Source: Acetobacter malorum
GTDB lineage: Bacteria > Pseudomonadota > Alphaproteobacteria > Acetobacterales > Acetobacteraceae
Direction of reading: 5' to 3'
Assembly (NCBI RefSeq): GCF_002153605.1
Contig: NZ_JOPG01000026.1
Span: 1 to 64,000, forward strand
DNA: 64,000 nucleotides
Notes under the pieces: generated by a model
What the model saw: the letters and a program-made list of their open reading frames with translations, nothing else
The model's database searches: none
What the model was told of the DNA's origin: nothing
Position numbers and translations under genes: made by a program
Part shown: positions 35,811 to 45,244 of the stretch, piece by piece
Position numbering within the stretch: the stretch's first letter is position 1
Layout of the letters: each line of letters opens with the position of its first letter

Positions 35811-38294
35811 TCAGAATTCCGCGCTGACAGTGCCGAAGAATTCGCGCACCGCCCCACGTTCCAGAGACTGATAATCTCCTGACATAGGGTTACCGTTCTG
35901 CCCCATCATGGAGATGTATTTGGAGTTGAACAGGTTGTAGACATTGAAATCCACCGAGAGGTTTTTGGCAAAACCAACTTTCCCAAAGTTATAACGTGCC
36001 CCTGTGCTGGCCAGCCAGTAGCCCGGCACAGACGTATCATTCACATAGCTGTAATAGCGCTTTGAATAATAGTGCACATCAAAATGTGTCTCGAGCCCTT
36101 TCCAGCGATAAGACAGATTAGCCTTATACATAAACTGCGGAAAGTTTACGATCTTCTTACCTTTGGTGTAATAAATACCATCTGATGTAGTAATATTTCC
36201 GCCATATGTCGAGTGATTATAGCTGACACTATTATAGATTGCCAGCCCTTTGATGGGCGTAAGCGTAACGGCGGCATCCACCCCATTTGTATGCACCGTG
36301 GTTGGCACAACGGTGGAAACAGGAGCCAGAATAGTGCCTTCCGTTGCAGCCTGAAGGCGATTTCTGGCATCCGCATGATATCCGGCCAGACTGGCCTGTA
36401 TCAATTTATCGGTATAGCGATACCCGACTGCGTAGACCCAGTCTTTTTCAGGCGAAACACCATGCTGGAGCTTTTTGAAAGCATCCTGATCCTGCACAGA
36501 CCAAGGAGAATTCCCAACCCCGTTTGGCAGAACCTGATAAGTCCGCATATTCTCCGCAAGATCAAAATAGAATTCATGATTTTTCAGGAAGCGGTAGCTC
36601 GCGCCAACATGGGGCAGAAATGCGCTGGACGCCGTCATACTCCCATTGGGCAGCGCATCAACGCCGGTATAATCTGAATTGTTATAGGTCGCACCACCAG
36701 CCGTCGTCGCCAGAACGGATTTAAAGCCTGCGGTCACACGCAGGTTCTCAACAGGACGCCAGGTATCCTGCAAATGGAACGCAAAGTTATTGGTTCTCCA
36801 GTTAAACCCATACCCCTGCTGGAACGCTTTGCCATAGGTATTGTATGGGCCAACCGTTTTCAGAGGGGCACCCTCTCCTAACGTTGGCTCATTATACCAG
36901 AACAGCCCGGCTTCCTGATTATTGTTTTCATACCAGACGCCGGTATCAAGACTATGGTTGGCAATTTTGTAAAGGAAGCTGCTTGTAAAACCATACCGCT
37001 CCTGCCGGTTCTGCCAGACTTCCTGTGAAAATGGCGCTTCTGTATCAGCAGAGGGCGTCGACGTATCAGAATACGTATAATACCCGGTCTGGCTGGTGCC
37101 ATAAAGATTAGTGCGCCAGCGCAGCCGTTCCGTCAGAGCCAGATCAAAATTCAGGCCGCCCGTGTAGTTGGTCTCCTGCTGGCCACCGTCATACAGATAG
37201 GGCTCATCCCCATTGGCCTCAATGGCATCCGTGGTCGGAAGAGAGATATTTCCGGCAACATAATTATAAGCTTTTGCGTAATTAGGATAAAGATGCGGCG
37301 TGCGCCACCCAAGTCCTTTCAGCATTGCCAGAGACGTATCCCAATAGTTCCACTCCGCCAGGTCGCTCCAGTTGAAGAACGCCTTCATGACGCTTTCATG
37401 CCCGATAGGCTGCACCAGCTTGGCATCGACCTGTTGTTGAAACTGGGAGCCACCTCCAGCCCACATCCCTTCATCCGAGCGGGAATAGGCTGTCATAAAC
37501 TTGGTACCTGTGCTGTTCAGCTTGCCACTATCCAGCCGCGCGTACGTCCGGAAAGAGCTATAGCTGCCAAACCCCTGAGAAACTTTGCCCCCTAGCTGGT
37601 CTTTAGGGTCTGCGGTTTCAAACTGCATTGTCCCACCCAATGTGGACGTGGAGGGCACATTAACGCCACCCGGCCCTTCCGAGATGATACTACGGTCAAT
37701 ATCATCAGAAATTGCTGCCTGAATGATGTTCAGCCCGTTATTGCTCTCATAGGTCTGGTCATTCAGCGGAATACCATCCAGCGTCACGCCAAGCTGATCC
37801 ATAAAAAACCCGCGCACATAAATACTGGCACCCCACAGGTCGATCCCCAGAGGGTCGGTCGAGCTGAAACTGACCCCGGGCAGGCGGTCCGCTGCTTTCA
37901 GCACGGACGTACCGGGCGTGAACTGCTCCATGACAGCCTTGGACACCACATTGTCCGCACCGCGTGAAACGCTACGATGAGAGCTGACCTCAAGCGCTTC
38001 ACTCCCACCCTGCACCGGCCCATGATCCCGATGCCGTGCAACAGGTGCCGCTGCTCCGGCAGCACGGCCCGCAGGCACATGAGAGGCCTTAGACACGCCA
38101 CGCACAGGCCGCTTACCCCGGGGCGTATGATGTGCCTGCGTAGATACCGGCGCAGAAACCTCACCCGTCGCCGCTTTTGCGGAATCTGGTGCAAGCAGCA
38201 CCGGCATTGTTAAAGCTGAGAATGACAATGCACATCGAAGAGGCAGTTTGCGGCGAGACGTGACCACATCTGCAAGTTTCTTTTTTCTGCTCAC
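35811..38294 (-). CDS. TonB-dependent outer-membrane receptor upstream of the amine operon
   Basis: The roughly 827-residue protein has a GTG start at 38294 with GGAAG upstream, a basic N-terminus and a signal peptide ending near KAATG. A low-complexity Ala/Pro/Arg/His linker follows, then the plug domain (MEQFTPGTSVLKAADRLPGV, IYVRGFFMDQLGVTLDGIPL) and a 22-strand barrel ending in aromatic Phe (GTVSAEF). No STN signalling domain is present. It is co-oriented with and 126 nt upstream of the permease gene, and is the first gene of the leftward unit. The ligand is unknown. A role in amine, metal or cofactor uptake linked to the operon is possible but unproven. Confidence 0.85.
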   Translation of the reverse strand: MSRKKKLADVVTSRRKLPLRCALSFSALTMPVLLAPDSAKAATGEVSAPVSTQAHHTPRGKRPVRGVSKASHVPAGRAAGAAAPVARHRDHGPVQGGSEALEVSSHRSVSRGADNVVSKAVMEQFTPGTSVLKAADRLPGVSFSSTDPLGIDLWGASIYVRGFFMDQLGVTLDGIPLNDQTYESNNGLNIIQAAISDDIDRSIISEGPGGVNVPSTSTLGGTMQFETADPKDQLGGKVSQGFGSYSSFRTYARLDSGKLNSTGTKFMTAYSRSDEGMWAGGGSQFQQQVDAKLVQPIGHESVMKAFFNWSDLAEWNYWDTSLAMLKGLGWRTPHLYPNYAKAYNYVAGNISLPTTDAIEANGDEPYLYDGGQQETNYTGGLNFDLALTERLRWRTNLYGTSQTGYYTYSDTSTPSADTEAPFSQEVWQNRQERYGFTSSFLYKIANHSLDTGVWYENNNQEAGLFWYNEPTLGEGAPLKTVGPYNTYGKAFQQGYGFNWRTNNFAFHLQDTWRPVENLRVTAGFKSVLATTAGGATYNNSDYTGVDALPNGSMTASSAFLPHVGASYRFLKNHEFYFDLAENMRTYQVLPNGVGNSPWSVQDQDAFKKLQHGVSPEKDWVYAVGYRYTDKLIQASLAGYHADARNRLQAATEGTILAPVSTVVPTTVHTNGVDAAVTLTPIKGLAIYNSVSYNHSTYGGNITTSDGIYYTKGKKIVNFPQFMYKANLSYRWKGLETHFDVHYYSKRYYSYVNDTSVPGYWLASTGARYNFGKVGFAKNLSVDFNVYNLFNSKYISMMGQNGNPMSGDYQSLERGAVREFFGTVSAEF

Positions 38295-38477
38295 GTCTGT
38301 TTCTTCCACTTTAAAATGCCGGACAGGGCAAGGATTAAAACGCTTTGCTACGTTCAGGTGACCCGGCAAGGCCTCTGCGCAGTTCGCCGCAGGATGTGAA
38401 CTTTCTTGCACAGATACAAAACAGATCAGGCGCCAGAAGCACCTTACAGGTCCCACAAGAAACGTTTCATTTATGTG

Positions 38478-38506
38478 ATGATATGGAGAACAGTGCCATA
38501 TCGCAA
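38478..38506 (-). promoter_or_regulatory. Leftward sigma-70 promoter of the TonB receptor/amine operon
   Basis: On the reverse strand TTGCGA (38506-38501) is followed after exactly 17 nt by TATCAT (38483-38478). The -10 matches consensus at five of six positions, the -35 at four of six. Confidence 0.55.
38480..38502. promoter_or_regulatory. Candidate operator of the PuuR-like regulator
   Basis: GATATGG (38480-38486) and CCATATC (38496-38502) form a perfect 7-bp inverted repeat with a 9-nt spacer, a 23-bp site. It spans the spacer and edges of both promoter hexamers, so a bound dimer would block RNA polymerase. Confidence 0.5.
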
Positions 38507-38643
38507 CAGTTTTGTATGTTTTTCAAAACCCCGCGGACTGCAACCGTTCTCCACAGCATGCGTTCATTATAAAAAACACTTCAAACACAACGCCGCCCTC
38601 GCAGGTCCCTTTTTTTGCCTCACCCATCCCTCTTGCCAGAGCC

Positions 38644-38649
38644 TATAAT
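38644..38649 (+). promoter_or_regulatory. Consensus -10 box for the PuuR-like regulator gene
   Basis: A perfect TATAAT about 48 nt before the ATG; no matching -35 at standard spacing. Confidence 0.4.
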
Positions 38650-38696
38650 TTTTCATTACGATTAAAAAATATAGAGCAGCGAAAGAATCAGACGTT

Positions 38697-39239
38697 ATGG
38701 ATGTTGGCGGCACACTTTACGCTTTACGCACACAACGCGGACTGTCCCAGCGCGAACTGGCAAGACGCTGCGGCGTTGCCAATGGCACAATTTCACTGAT
38801 TGAATCCAACGCCATCAATCCTTCCGTCGGACTGCTTCGCCAGATTGTCCATGCTCTGCCTATGAATTTATCTGAATTTTTTGCATTCGAGCATCTGGAA
38901 GAGCGTAAGCTTTTCTACCGTGCGTCTGAACTGCGGGAAATTGGCGGCAAAGGGATTTCTTACCGCCAGATTGGCACCAACCTGAATGGTCGCGCCTTAC
39001 AAATGCTGGATGAAGTCTACGCCCCCCGCACAGATACCGGTAAAACCATGCTGCACCATACGGGGGAGGAAGGAGGCGTTGTCATCAGTGGGGAAATAGA
39101 AGTCACCGTCGCAGACCAGCGCGCCATTCTCGGCCCCGGAGACGCCTACTATTTTGACAGCAATCTCCCGCACCGCTTCCGCAATATTGGCAAGGACCCC
39201 TGCCATATTGTCAGCGCCGCAACGCCCCCTAGTTTTTAA
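38697..39239 (+). CDS. HTH (XRE)-cupin transcriptional regulator, PuuR-like
   Basis: The 180-residue protein has an N-terminal XRE helix-turn-helix (LYALRTQRGLSQRELARRCG, then NGTISLIESNAINPSVGLLR). The C-terminal cupin domain (MLHHTGEEGGVVISGEIEVT, ILGPGDAYYFDSNLPHRFRN) is the architecture of PuuR, the repressor of putrescine catabolism. It is divergent from the TonB receptor/amine operon and convergent with the aldehyde dehydrogenase genes, overlapping their last gene by 11 nt. It is the best candidate for the regulator of the amine region, with an amine or aldehyde bound in the cupin pocket (inference). Confidence 0.87.
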   Translation: MDVGGTLYALRTQRGLSQRELARRCGVANGTISLIESNAINPSVGLLRQIVHALPMNLSEFFAFEHLEERKLFYRASELREIGGKGISYRQIGTNLNGRALQMLDEVYAPRTDTGKTMLHHTGEEGGVVISGEIEVTVADQRAILGPGDAYYFDSNLPHRFRNIGKDPCHIVSAATPPSF

Positions 39240-40479
39240 AGGCAGACGGTTTGATCTCTGTCTGCGTATTGCCAAAATGGGCCAGCACATAAGAGGCAAT
39301 GGCCGCCAGCTCTTCCTCTGTATAGGCCTTTGAAAAACCGGGCATAAAAGCACGTCCCCGCCCGGTTTCAAGCGCCGTGCCGTCGCTCAAAACCTGCACC
39401 AGGTTATCTGCGGCCGGGTCTGACACACTATGCGCTCCAGCAAGCGCTGCCCACTCAGACTGTCGGCCTCGTCCATCCGGCAAATGGCACCCGGCACAGG
39501 CCTGCGCAAAAAGCCCCTGCCCCCTTCGTGCCGTTTCACTTAAGGCATGGTCTGGGTCGGTAGCCATAGTCTGCGCTACCGGCCCTTGGGCAATGGGAGG
39601 AAGACTACGCAAATACGTAACCATGGCCGCAATATCAGTTTGCGTCATATAGCGCAGACCATGCTCCACAGCTTCTGCCATCGGGCCTGATGCCGCCCCT
39701 TTGCCGCTTGCTTTACCGGTCGAAAGGTATGAAGTCAGCTGTTCGTCTGTCCAGCCGCCCAAACCGTGCTGTTTGTCTGATGTCAGATTATAGGCGCGCC
39801 AGCCCACCTGTACGGCTCCGGCATAGGCCTTACTGCTCAGGCCATACGTTATGGTTCGGGGGGTATGGCACTGGCTGCAATGCCCTAACGCTTCCGTCAG
39901 ATAAGCCCCGCGGTTCCATTGTTCCGATTGAGCCGGATTGGGCTGGAAACGCTCATTCGGATTATTCAGCCAGTTCCAGAACATCATGCTCCATCGCTGG
40001 TTAAATGGAAAATACAGGGAGTTTTGCGGAGCCGGTGCATTTTCTGGCTTCAGACTAAACAGATACGCCTTGATCGCCAACGCATCCGCATCATTCAGCA
40101 ACGTATACGCCGTATACGGCATAACGGGATAAAGATGCTTTCCTCCGCGCCCCACACCTTCCCGCAACATTTTAAGCCACTCGGCATCCGTGTAAGCACC
40201 AATGCCAGTTTGCTTGTCTGGCGTAATATTAACGGCAAAAATTGTACCAAACGGCAGCGCAAAAGGACGTCCGCCCGTAAGCCCTTTTCCATCCGGCGCA
40301 GCGTGGCAGGCGGCACAATCTGCTGCCCGGAAAAGATACTCGCCACGTTTGATTATCTCCGGGCGCGTATCGGGCCCAGACTCAGGAGCGCTCTCAGCAA
40401 AAGCCATGCTACCATGGAAGCAGAGCGTGAAGACTGCCGTCCCTTGCATAACATTTTTCAAATAGCGGAACGACATCAT
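39229..40479 (-). CDS. aldG: Trihaem cytochrome c subunit of membrane-bound aldehyde dehydrogenase
   Basis: The 416-residue protein has a Sec signal (about 10-28) and three haem c motifs: CAACH (55-59), CSQCH (201-205) and CAGCH (328-332). This is the layout of cytochrome subunits of acetic-acid-bacterial alcohol and aldehyde dehydrogenases, which pass electrons to ubiquinone at the periplasmic face. It overlaps the molybdopterin subunit gene by 4 nt. The symbol follows the aldFGH system of acetic acid bacteria; assignment of letters to subunits is from memory. Confidence 0.83.
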   Translation of the reverse strand: MMSFRYLKNVMQGTAVFTLCFHGSMAFAESAPESGPDTRPEIIKRGEYLFRAADCAACHAAPDGKGLTGGRPFALPFGTIFAVNITPDKQTGIGAYTDAEWLKMLREGVGRGGKHLYPVMPYTAYTLLNDADALAIKAYLFSLKPENAPAPQNSLYFPFNQRWSMMFWNWLNNPNERFQPNPAQSEQWNRGAYLTEALGHCSQCHTPRTITYGLSSKAYAGAVQVGWRAYNLTSDKQHGLGGWTDEQLTSYLSTGKASGKGAASGPMAEAVEHGLRYMTQTDIAAMVTYLRSLPPIAQGPVAQTMATDPDHALSETARRGQGLFAQACAGCHLPDGRGRQSEWAALAGAHSVSDPAADNLVQVLSDGTALETGRGRAFMPGFSKAYTEEELAAIASYVLAHFGNTQTEIKPSAFKN

Positions 40480-42653
40480 GCCTTTTCTCCGCCAAGCTGT
40501 TTGGCAAACGGAATGCGACGCAGGCGTTTTCCTGTTGCCGCAAACAGGGCATTTGCCAGCGCCGGAGCCGCTGCAACGGTGCCCACTTCCCCAATACCAC
40601 CAATTTCCGCATCAGGGTCCGAGACCAGATGCACCTGAATATCTGGCGCTTCGTTCAGCCGCATCATGCGATAATTATGAAAGTTGGTTTGTTCAACCCG
40701 ACCATCTTTCAAAGTGATTTCATTATAGAGCGCCATGGTTAGTCCAAAAATGAGGCCACCCTGAATTTGCGCGACAATACCATCGGGAAAGACGACCGGC
40801 CCGCAATCCACAGCGCTGTGTGCCTGAACAAGACGGATCTGCCCATTTTTCTCTACAGCGACTTCCATGACGGTTGCAGCCCATGTCTGAAAAGAATAAT
40901 GGAGCGCGATCCCCATACCATGCCCGGGCGGAAGCTCTTTACCCCAACCGGACTGCTTCTCGACTTCATCCAGAACTTTCAGCGCCCGAGGCTGATGAGC
41001 CGCCAGCTTTTTACGAAGCGCCAGCGGATCCTGCCCGGATTGATGCGCAAGTTCATCAATCATGCTCTCAACAACAAACACATTATGGGTTGGACCGACC
41101 CCCCGCCACCAGAGCGTCGTCACCGCATCGGGTTCATCCCGGACAAATTCAACCAGTTGATCCGGCATCGCATACGGTGTTTGGGCCGCCCCTTCCACCG
41201 CATCAGGGTCAAGACCGTTCTGCATCCCCTCCGGATACCAGCGCGCCGTGACAGATGAACCGGTCGTGCGATGATGCCACCCGCTTAGGGCTCCATCCTG
41301 TGTCAGCCCAGCAGAAATCCGATCATAATAATACGGGCGGAACTGATCCTGCGTGATGTCCTCTTCCCGCGTCCAGATCAGCTTCACAGGATAAGACACC
41401 TGTTTTGCAAAATGCGATGCTTGACCAATAGAATTGGAATCCAGCCTGCGGCCGAACCCACCGCCTATCAGGTGATTATGCACAGCAATAGTCTCTGGAC
41501 GTAAACCCGTTGCATCAGCAACCTCCTGCCGCGCGCGGCCCGGCACCTGCGTACCAACCCAGACATCCGCCCCGTCTGGCCTGATATGCACGGTTGTATT
41601 GATCGGCTCCAACGGCGCATGCGCCAGAAAGGGGAGTTCATAAACGGCATCAATACGCGTATGCGCCTGCTTTAAAGCCTCTAACGCATTGCCGTTTTTG
41701 ACAGCCACAACACCAGACTGTTCTGATGCCTTTTTCATCCGTGCAACAATATCGCCTATCGACGTTGTCGCGTTTGGACCGTATTCCCACTGCGGAAAGG
41801 CCGCTTCCATCCCCTTGATCGCCGCCCACATATGCTCACCTATGATGGCAATGGCATCGGGGAGCGTCAGCACATCGACCACGCCCGGAACTGCCAGTGC
41901 TGCATCCCGATTATAGCCGGTCAAATGACCGCCCTTGACCGGACAGGCCATGATGCGGCCGATTTTCATACCCGGTATTTGGGCATCTATCCCGAACTGC
42001 GCGCTTCCGTTTGTTTTGGCTTTTGTATCCAGCCTGCGCGGGCTGGTGCCAATCAGGGTGAAATCAGAGGCCGGTTTAAGAGCAACTTTTGCCGGCACAG
42101 GCTGATGCATTGCAGCCTCAGCAAGCTCGCCATAAGCCAAGCTCCGCTCATCAGCGGGATGAAAAACCCGCCCGTCCCGCGCCTGACACGCACTTTCCGG
42201 CACTTTCCAGATTTGCGCAGCTGCCGCGACCAGCATCATACGGGCCGCAGCACCTGCTTCCCGCAACGGGATCCAGCTGTCCCTCGTTGAAGAAGACCCA
42301 CCGGTTTCCTCTTCACCGGCCACGCTATCAACATAGGCAGGGTCAGCCGGGGCGGCCTCAACAGACACCTGATCCAGTGTCACGCCCAGTTCTTCCGCCA
42401 GCAGCATGGAGATGCCAGTGTAAATTCCCTGCCCCATTTCTGCATAACGCATAATGAGTGTCACAGCGCCCTGCTGCGTAATCCGAATGAACGCATTCGG
42501 CCTGAACACAACGCCCGTCGCTGTATCCTGCGCCTGAGAGGCTTTTAAAAGGGGTAGGCCCGGCAGAAATGCGGACAACAGAAAACCACCGCCCCCGCTT
42601 AAGGCAGCTCCCAACAAAGCCCGACGGGATGTCGACACGTTTTTAAGCTTCAT
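40476..42653 (-). CDS. aldH: Molybdopterin-binding large subunit of periplasmic aldehyde dehydrogenase
   Basis: The roughly 725-residue protein starts with a twin-arginine-like signal ([17 protein letters not shown]), consistent with export of a folded cofactor protein. It then has the aldehyde oxidase/isoquinoline oxidoreductase fold: [27 protein letters not shown] and [11 protein letters not shown]. Near the C-terminus it has the active-site Glu motif [19 protein letters not shown]. The start at 42653 overlaps the 2Fe-2S gene by 11 nt; the longer frame upstream is rejected. With the 2Fe-2S and cytochrome subunits it oxidises aldehydes to acids. Isoquinoline-type oxidoreductases share this architecture, so other substrates remain possible. 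Confidence 0.87.
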   Translation of the reverse strand: MKLKNVSTSRRALLGAALSGGGGFLLSAFLPGLPLLKASQAQDTATGVVFRPNAFIRITQQGAVTLIMRYAEMGQGIYTGISMLLAEELGVTLDQVSVEAAPADPAYVDSVAGEEETGGSSSTRDSWIPLREAGAAARMMLVAAAAQIWKVPESACQARDGRVFHPADERSLAYGELAEAAMHQPVPAKVALKPASDFTLIGTSPRRLDTKAKTNGSAQFGIDAQIPGMKIGRIMACPVKGGHLTGYNRDAALAVPGVVDVLTLPDAIAIIGEHMWAAIKGMEAAFPQWEYGPNATTSIGDIVARMKKASEQSGVVAVKNGNALEALKQAHTRIDAVYELPFLAHAPLEPINTTVHIRPDGADVWVGTQVPGRARQEVADATGLRPETIAVHNHLIGGGFGRRLDSNSIGQASHFAKQVSYPVKLIWTREEDITQDQFRPYYYDRISAGLTQDGALSGWHHRTTGSSVTARWYPEGMQNGLDPDAVEGAAQTPYAMPDQLVEFVRDEPDAVTTLWWRGVGPTHNVFVVESMIDELAHQSGQDPLALRKKLAAHQPRALKVLDEVEKQSGWGKELPPGHGMGIALHYSFQTWAATVMEVAVEKNGQIRLVQAHSAVDCGPVVFPDGIVAQIQGGLIFGLTMALYNEITLKDGRVEQTNFHNYRMMRLNEAPDIQVHLVSDPDAEIGGIGEVGTVAAAPALANALFAATGKRLRRIPFAKQLGGEKA

Positions 42654-43104
42654 GGGAGGCAGCTTTATGAATAGCTTTGCGAATGCGCACATATGTCCCG
42701 CAACGGCAGATATTACCGGCCATGGCCTCATCAATATCTGCGTCGGTTGGCTGAGGAATCTGCTGCAAGAGGGCAGTAGCGGCCATAATCTGCCCGGACT
42801 GACAATAGCCACACTGGATGACTTCCTCATCCAGCCAGGCCTGCTGCACCTTCGCCCCAGTTTCTGTGTGTTCAATCGCCTCAATGGTCAGGATATCATG
42901 CTCGGCAGCAGCAGCGACCGTCAGCAGACAAGCTCTGACAGGCTGCCCATCCAGATGCACAGTACATGCCCCGCACTGCGCCACCCCGCACCCGTATTTT
43001 GTGCCTGTCAGACGAAGAATATCGCGCAGCACCCAAAGCACCGGCATATCTGGCGGCACATCGACCTCGCGTACCACACCATTGATTTTGAGATCAAACC
43101 TCAT
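42643..43104 (-). CDS. aldF: [2Fe-2S] small subunit of periplasmic aldehyde dehydrogenase
   Basis: The 153-residue protein has two iron-sulfur clusters: a plant ferredoxin-type set Cys39, 44, 47 and 59 ([16 protein letters not shown]), and a second set Cys98, 101, 133 and 135 ([17 protein letters not shown]). This is the standard small subunit of molybdenum hydroxylases lacking a flavin subunit. It has no signal peptide and probably rides through the Tat system with the large subunit. First gene of the three-gene operon. Confidence 0.9.
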   Translation of the reverse strand: MRFDLKINGVVREVDVPPDMPVLWVLRDILRLTGTKYGCGVAQCGACTVHLDGQPVRACLLTVAAAAEHDILTIEAIEHTETGAKVQQAWLDEEVIQCGYCQSGQIMAATALLQQIPQPTDADIDEAMAGNICRCGTYVRIRKAIHKAASHEA

Positions 43105-43321
43105 GCGAGCCCGGCCTTACTGCAATTGTGGTGGATATCTGCCTGAGAGGATACCTCATTCTCGGCCAGAGAGCGCACTAAAAATGCACATACCCATCTT
43201 TTCAGAAGATATTTCCATTATAGAGACCCAATACACACATACGGTAGCAGCCTTAATTGTGTATCTTCCCCTTACATATCGCCAAAAACCCAATTTAATT
43301 TCTTAAAATCAGGACGAGAGC

Positions 43322-43367
43322 GCATCAGTCACCACAACTATATTTATAGAAATATAATGACTGATGC
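43322..43367 (-). terminator. Nested hairpin after the tautomerase gene
   Basis: A perfect 10-bp outer stem (43322-43331 with 43358-43367) encloses a 7-bp AT inner stem (43339-43345 with 43350-43356). It begins 6 nt past the tautomerase stop and separates that gene from the downstream aldF promoter region. The T-run after it on the transcribed strand is weak. Confidence 0.6.
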
Positions 43368-43373
43368 CTGACT

Positions 43374-43766
43374 TCAGAGGTCGCCGGTCAAAAACTGAGC
43401 GCGCCCCAGACCAAAGCTCCAATGCTCGTCAGAATTCTGCACAATGGACACCATGAGATCAGCTGGCTTCAGGCCACAGTCTTTCTCAAGCTTTTCCGCC
43501 AGAAGGCGATAAAACTCGGTAATCTGCTCTTTGGAGCGTGGACGAGACACCACCTGAAGCAGAACCACTTTATCGGTACGGGGGATATCCAGCCCCGTAT
43601 CTTCAATAATCATGTGGGTTTTATCGTGCTCGGAAACGAGCTGATACCGGTCACGCTCTGGCACCTTGAAGGAGTCCAGCATGGCAGCATGAGCGGAATC
43701 CAGAAGCTCACGAATTTCGGTCGCGCTCCGGCTACCTTTGACAATGTGAAAATGCAGAAGAGGCAT
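43374..43766 (-). CDS. Tautomerase superfamily protein (4-oxalocrotonate tautomerase-like)
   Basis: The roughly 130-residue protein starts MPLLHFHIVKG, leaving the catalytic Pro1 after Met removal. The ATG at 43766 is chosen for this reason over the one at 43775. Length and the IVQNSDEHWSFGLGRAQFL end match the MSAD/cis-CaaD-like long-chain tautomerases more than the 62-residue 4-OT. It lies 43 nt past the aminotransferase gene on the same strand, suggesting a shared transcript. The role may be in aromatic or amine degradation; the substrate is unknown. Confidence 0.78.
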   Translation of the reverse strand: MPLLHFHIVKGSRSATEIRELLDSAHAAMLDSFKVPERDRYQLVSEHDKTHMIIEDTGLDIPRTDKVVLLQVVSRPRSKEQITEFYRLLAEKLEKDCGLKPADLMVSIVQNSDEHWSFGLGRAQFLTGDL

Positions 43767-43809
43767 AAAAAACAATCCTTTTTAGAAAGAATTAGTAAAA
43801 ACTCGAAAC

Positions 43810-45159
43810 TTAGCCGACGGTTTCGATCACGTTTTGGAGTGTGCGCATCATGCTTTTCAACTCCTGCTCTGTGGAGATGAAAGGCGGCCCAAAGGAAATG
43901 ATATCCCCCGTCACACGCAGCAGAAGACCCTGCCGCAGTCCTTCCTCGAATACGGCTGTGCCGCGCACCCCCGCCCCGGCTTCTGCAGGCTTCAACTCAA
44001 CCGCAGCAGTGAGGCCGATATTGCGAATATCTGCAATATTTTTGACGCCTTTGAGGTTATGGGCGGCATCTTCCAGCACAGGTTCCAGCGCACGCACACG
44101 CTCAAACAGCCCTTCACCTTCCATCACATCCAGCACGACATGCCCCACAGCGGCTGCAAGTGGGTGACCGGAATAGGTGTAGCCATGGCAAAATTCGATG
44201 GCACTCTGGGGCCCCGTCATGAACGTCTTGTAAATCTCATCCGTTACAATCACGCCACCCATCGGCACCACACCATTGGTCACGGCCTTGGCGAACGTGA
44301 TGATATCCGGCTTAACCCCAAAACGCTGCGCTGCAAAAGGCGCGCCCATCCGCCCAAAACCGGTAATCACTTCATCAAAAATCAGCAAAATACCGTATTG
44401 TGTGCAGAGTTCACGCAGCCGCTGCAAATAACCGAGAGGAGGCACAATCACACCAGTTGAGCCCTGAACAGGCTCCACAATCACCGCCGCAATGGTTGAC
44501 GCATCGTGCAATGCCACCAGCCGTTCCAGATCCTCTGCCCGATGCGCGCCCCATGTCGGCTGGCCGCGGGTGAACGCCATGTGCTGAGGCTCATAGGTAT
44601 GCCGCAGATGATCCACCCCTGACATCATACCCGCAGCGAACATCTTGCGATTAGAGAGAATTCCCCCCACCGACATACCGCCAAACCCGACACCATGATA
44701 TCCACGCTCCCGCCCGAGCATGCGGAAGCGATTGCCTGCCCCTTTCAGCCGATGGTAACCCAGAGCCACTTTCAGGGCTGTATCGACGGCTTCAGACCCG
44801 GAATTAGCAAAAAACACATGGTTCATGCCTTCGGGAGCCATATCAGCGATACGCTGCGCCAGAGACAGCGCTCCTTCGTGCGTCAGCTGAAAACACGGGG
44901 CAAAATCAAGCGTCTCAACCTGTTTCCTGACAGCTTCCGCAATCAGAGGATGCCCGTGCCCCAAAGGGGTGCACCACAAGCCAGACAGCGTATCAAACAC
45001 CTTTTTTCCATCAAGTGTTTGATAATAAGCCCCTTTAGCGGACACCAGCGTGCGAGGCGCAGGATTGGCCTGCAGCATTCGGCTGACCGTAAAAGGCTGC
45101 CAGTATGTTCCTTTTTCCGCAGCGGCAACTGGATCAAAATTTCCCGTCACATTTGACAT
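43810..45159 (-). CDS. Class III omega-aminotransferase (beta-alanine:pyruvate type)
   Basis: The 449-residue PLP enzyme has the class III signature LLIFDEVITGFGRMGAPFAA (Asp binding the PLP ring nitrogen) followed by the Schiff-base lysine in ITFAKAVTNG. It also has the N-terminal YWQPFTVSRM segment seen in beta-alanine/amine:pyruvate aminotransferases. It would transfer an amino group from a terminal amine such as beta-alanine or a diamine to pyruvate. The ATG at 45159 has AAGGGG about 10 nt upstream. It is divergent from a MocR regulator that is probably its controller. Confidence 0.85.
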   Translation of the reverse strand: MSNVTGNFDPVAAAEKGTYWQPFTVSRMLQANPAPRTLVSAKGAYYQTLDGKKVFDTLSGLWCTPLGHGHPLIAEAVRKQVETLDFAPCFQLTHEGALSLAQRIADMAPEGMNHVFFANSGSEAVDTALKVALGYHRLKGAGNRFRMLGRERGYHGVGFGGMSVGGILSNRKMFAAGMMSGVDHLRHTYEPQHMAFTRGQPTWGAHRAEDLERLVALHDASTIAAVIVEPVQGSTGVIVPPLGYLQRLRELCTQYGILLIFDEVITGFGRMGAPFAAQRFGVKPDIITFAKAVTNGVVPMGGVIVTDEIYKTFMTGPQSAIEFCHGYTYSGHPLAAAVGHVVLDVMEGEGLFERVRALEPVLEDAAHNLKGVKNIADIRNIGLTAAVELKPAEAGAGVRGTAVFEEGLRQGLLLRVTGDIISFGPPFISTEQELKSMMRTLQNVIETVG

Positions 45160-45244
45160 AGACTGCTGTCCCCTTCTTACCGCCAGCACACCGCACAGGC
45201 GCATTCGGTAACAAATAGTAACGGTCTCCGTGTTTTACGCCTAT

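Larger units (their letters stand above)
38295..38696. other. Divergent regulatory region between TonB receptor and PuuR-like regulator
   Basis: A 402-nt non-coding region. It contains a leftward promoter with an overlapping palindrome (38478-38506) and a rightward TATAAT at 38644-38649. The leftward leader would be about 178 nt long. No small gene is supported. Confidence 0.65.

Noticed and set aside
35811-38294. CRISPR or tandem repeats in the low-complexity linker of the TonB receptor
   Set aside because: The linker is Ala/Pro/His/Arg-rich but shows no regular repeat unit at DNA level.
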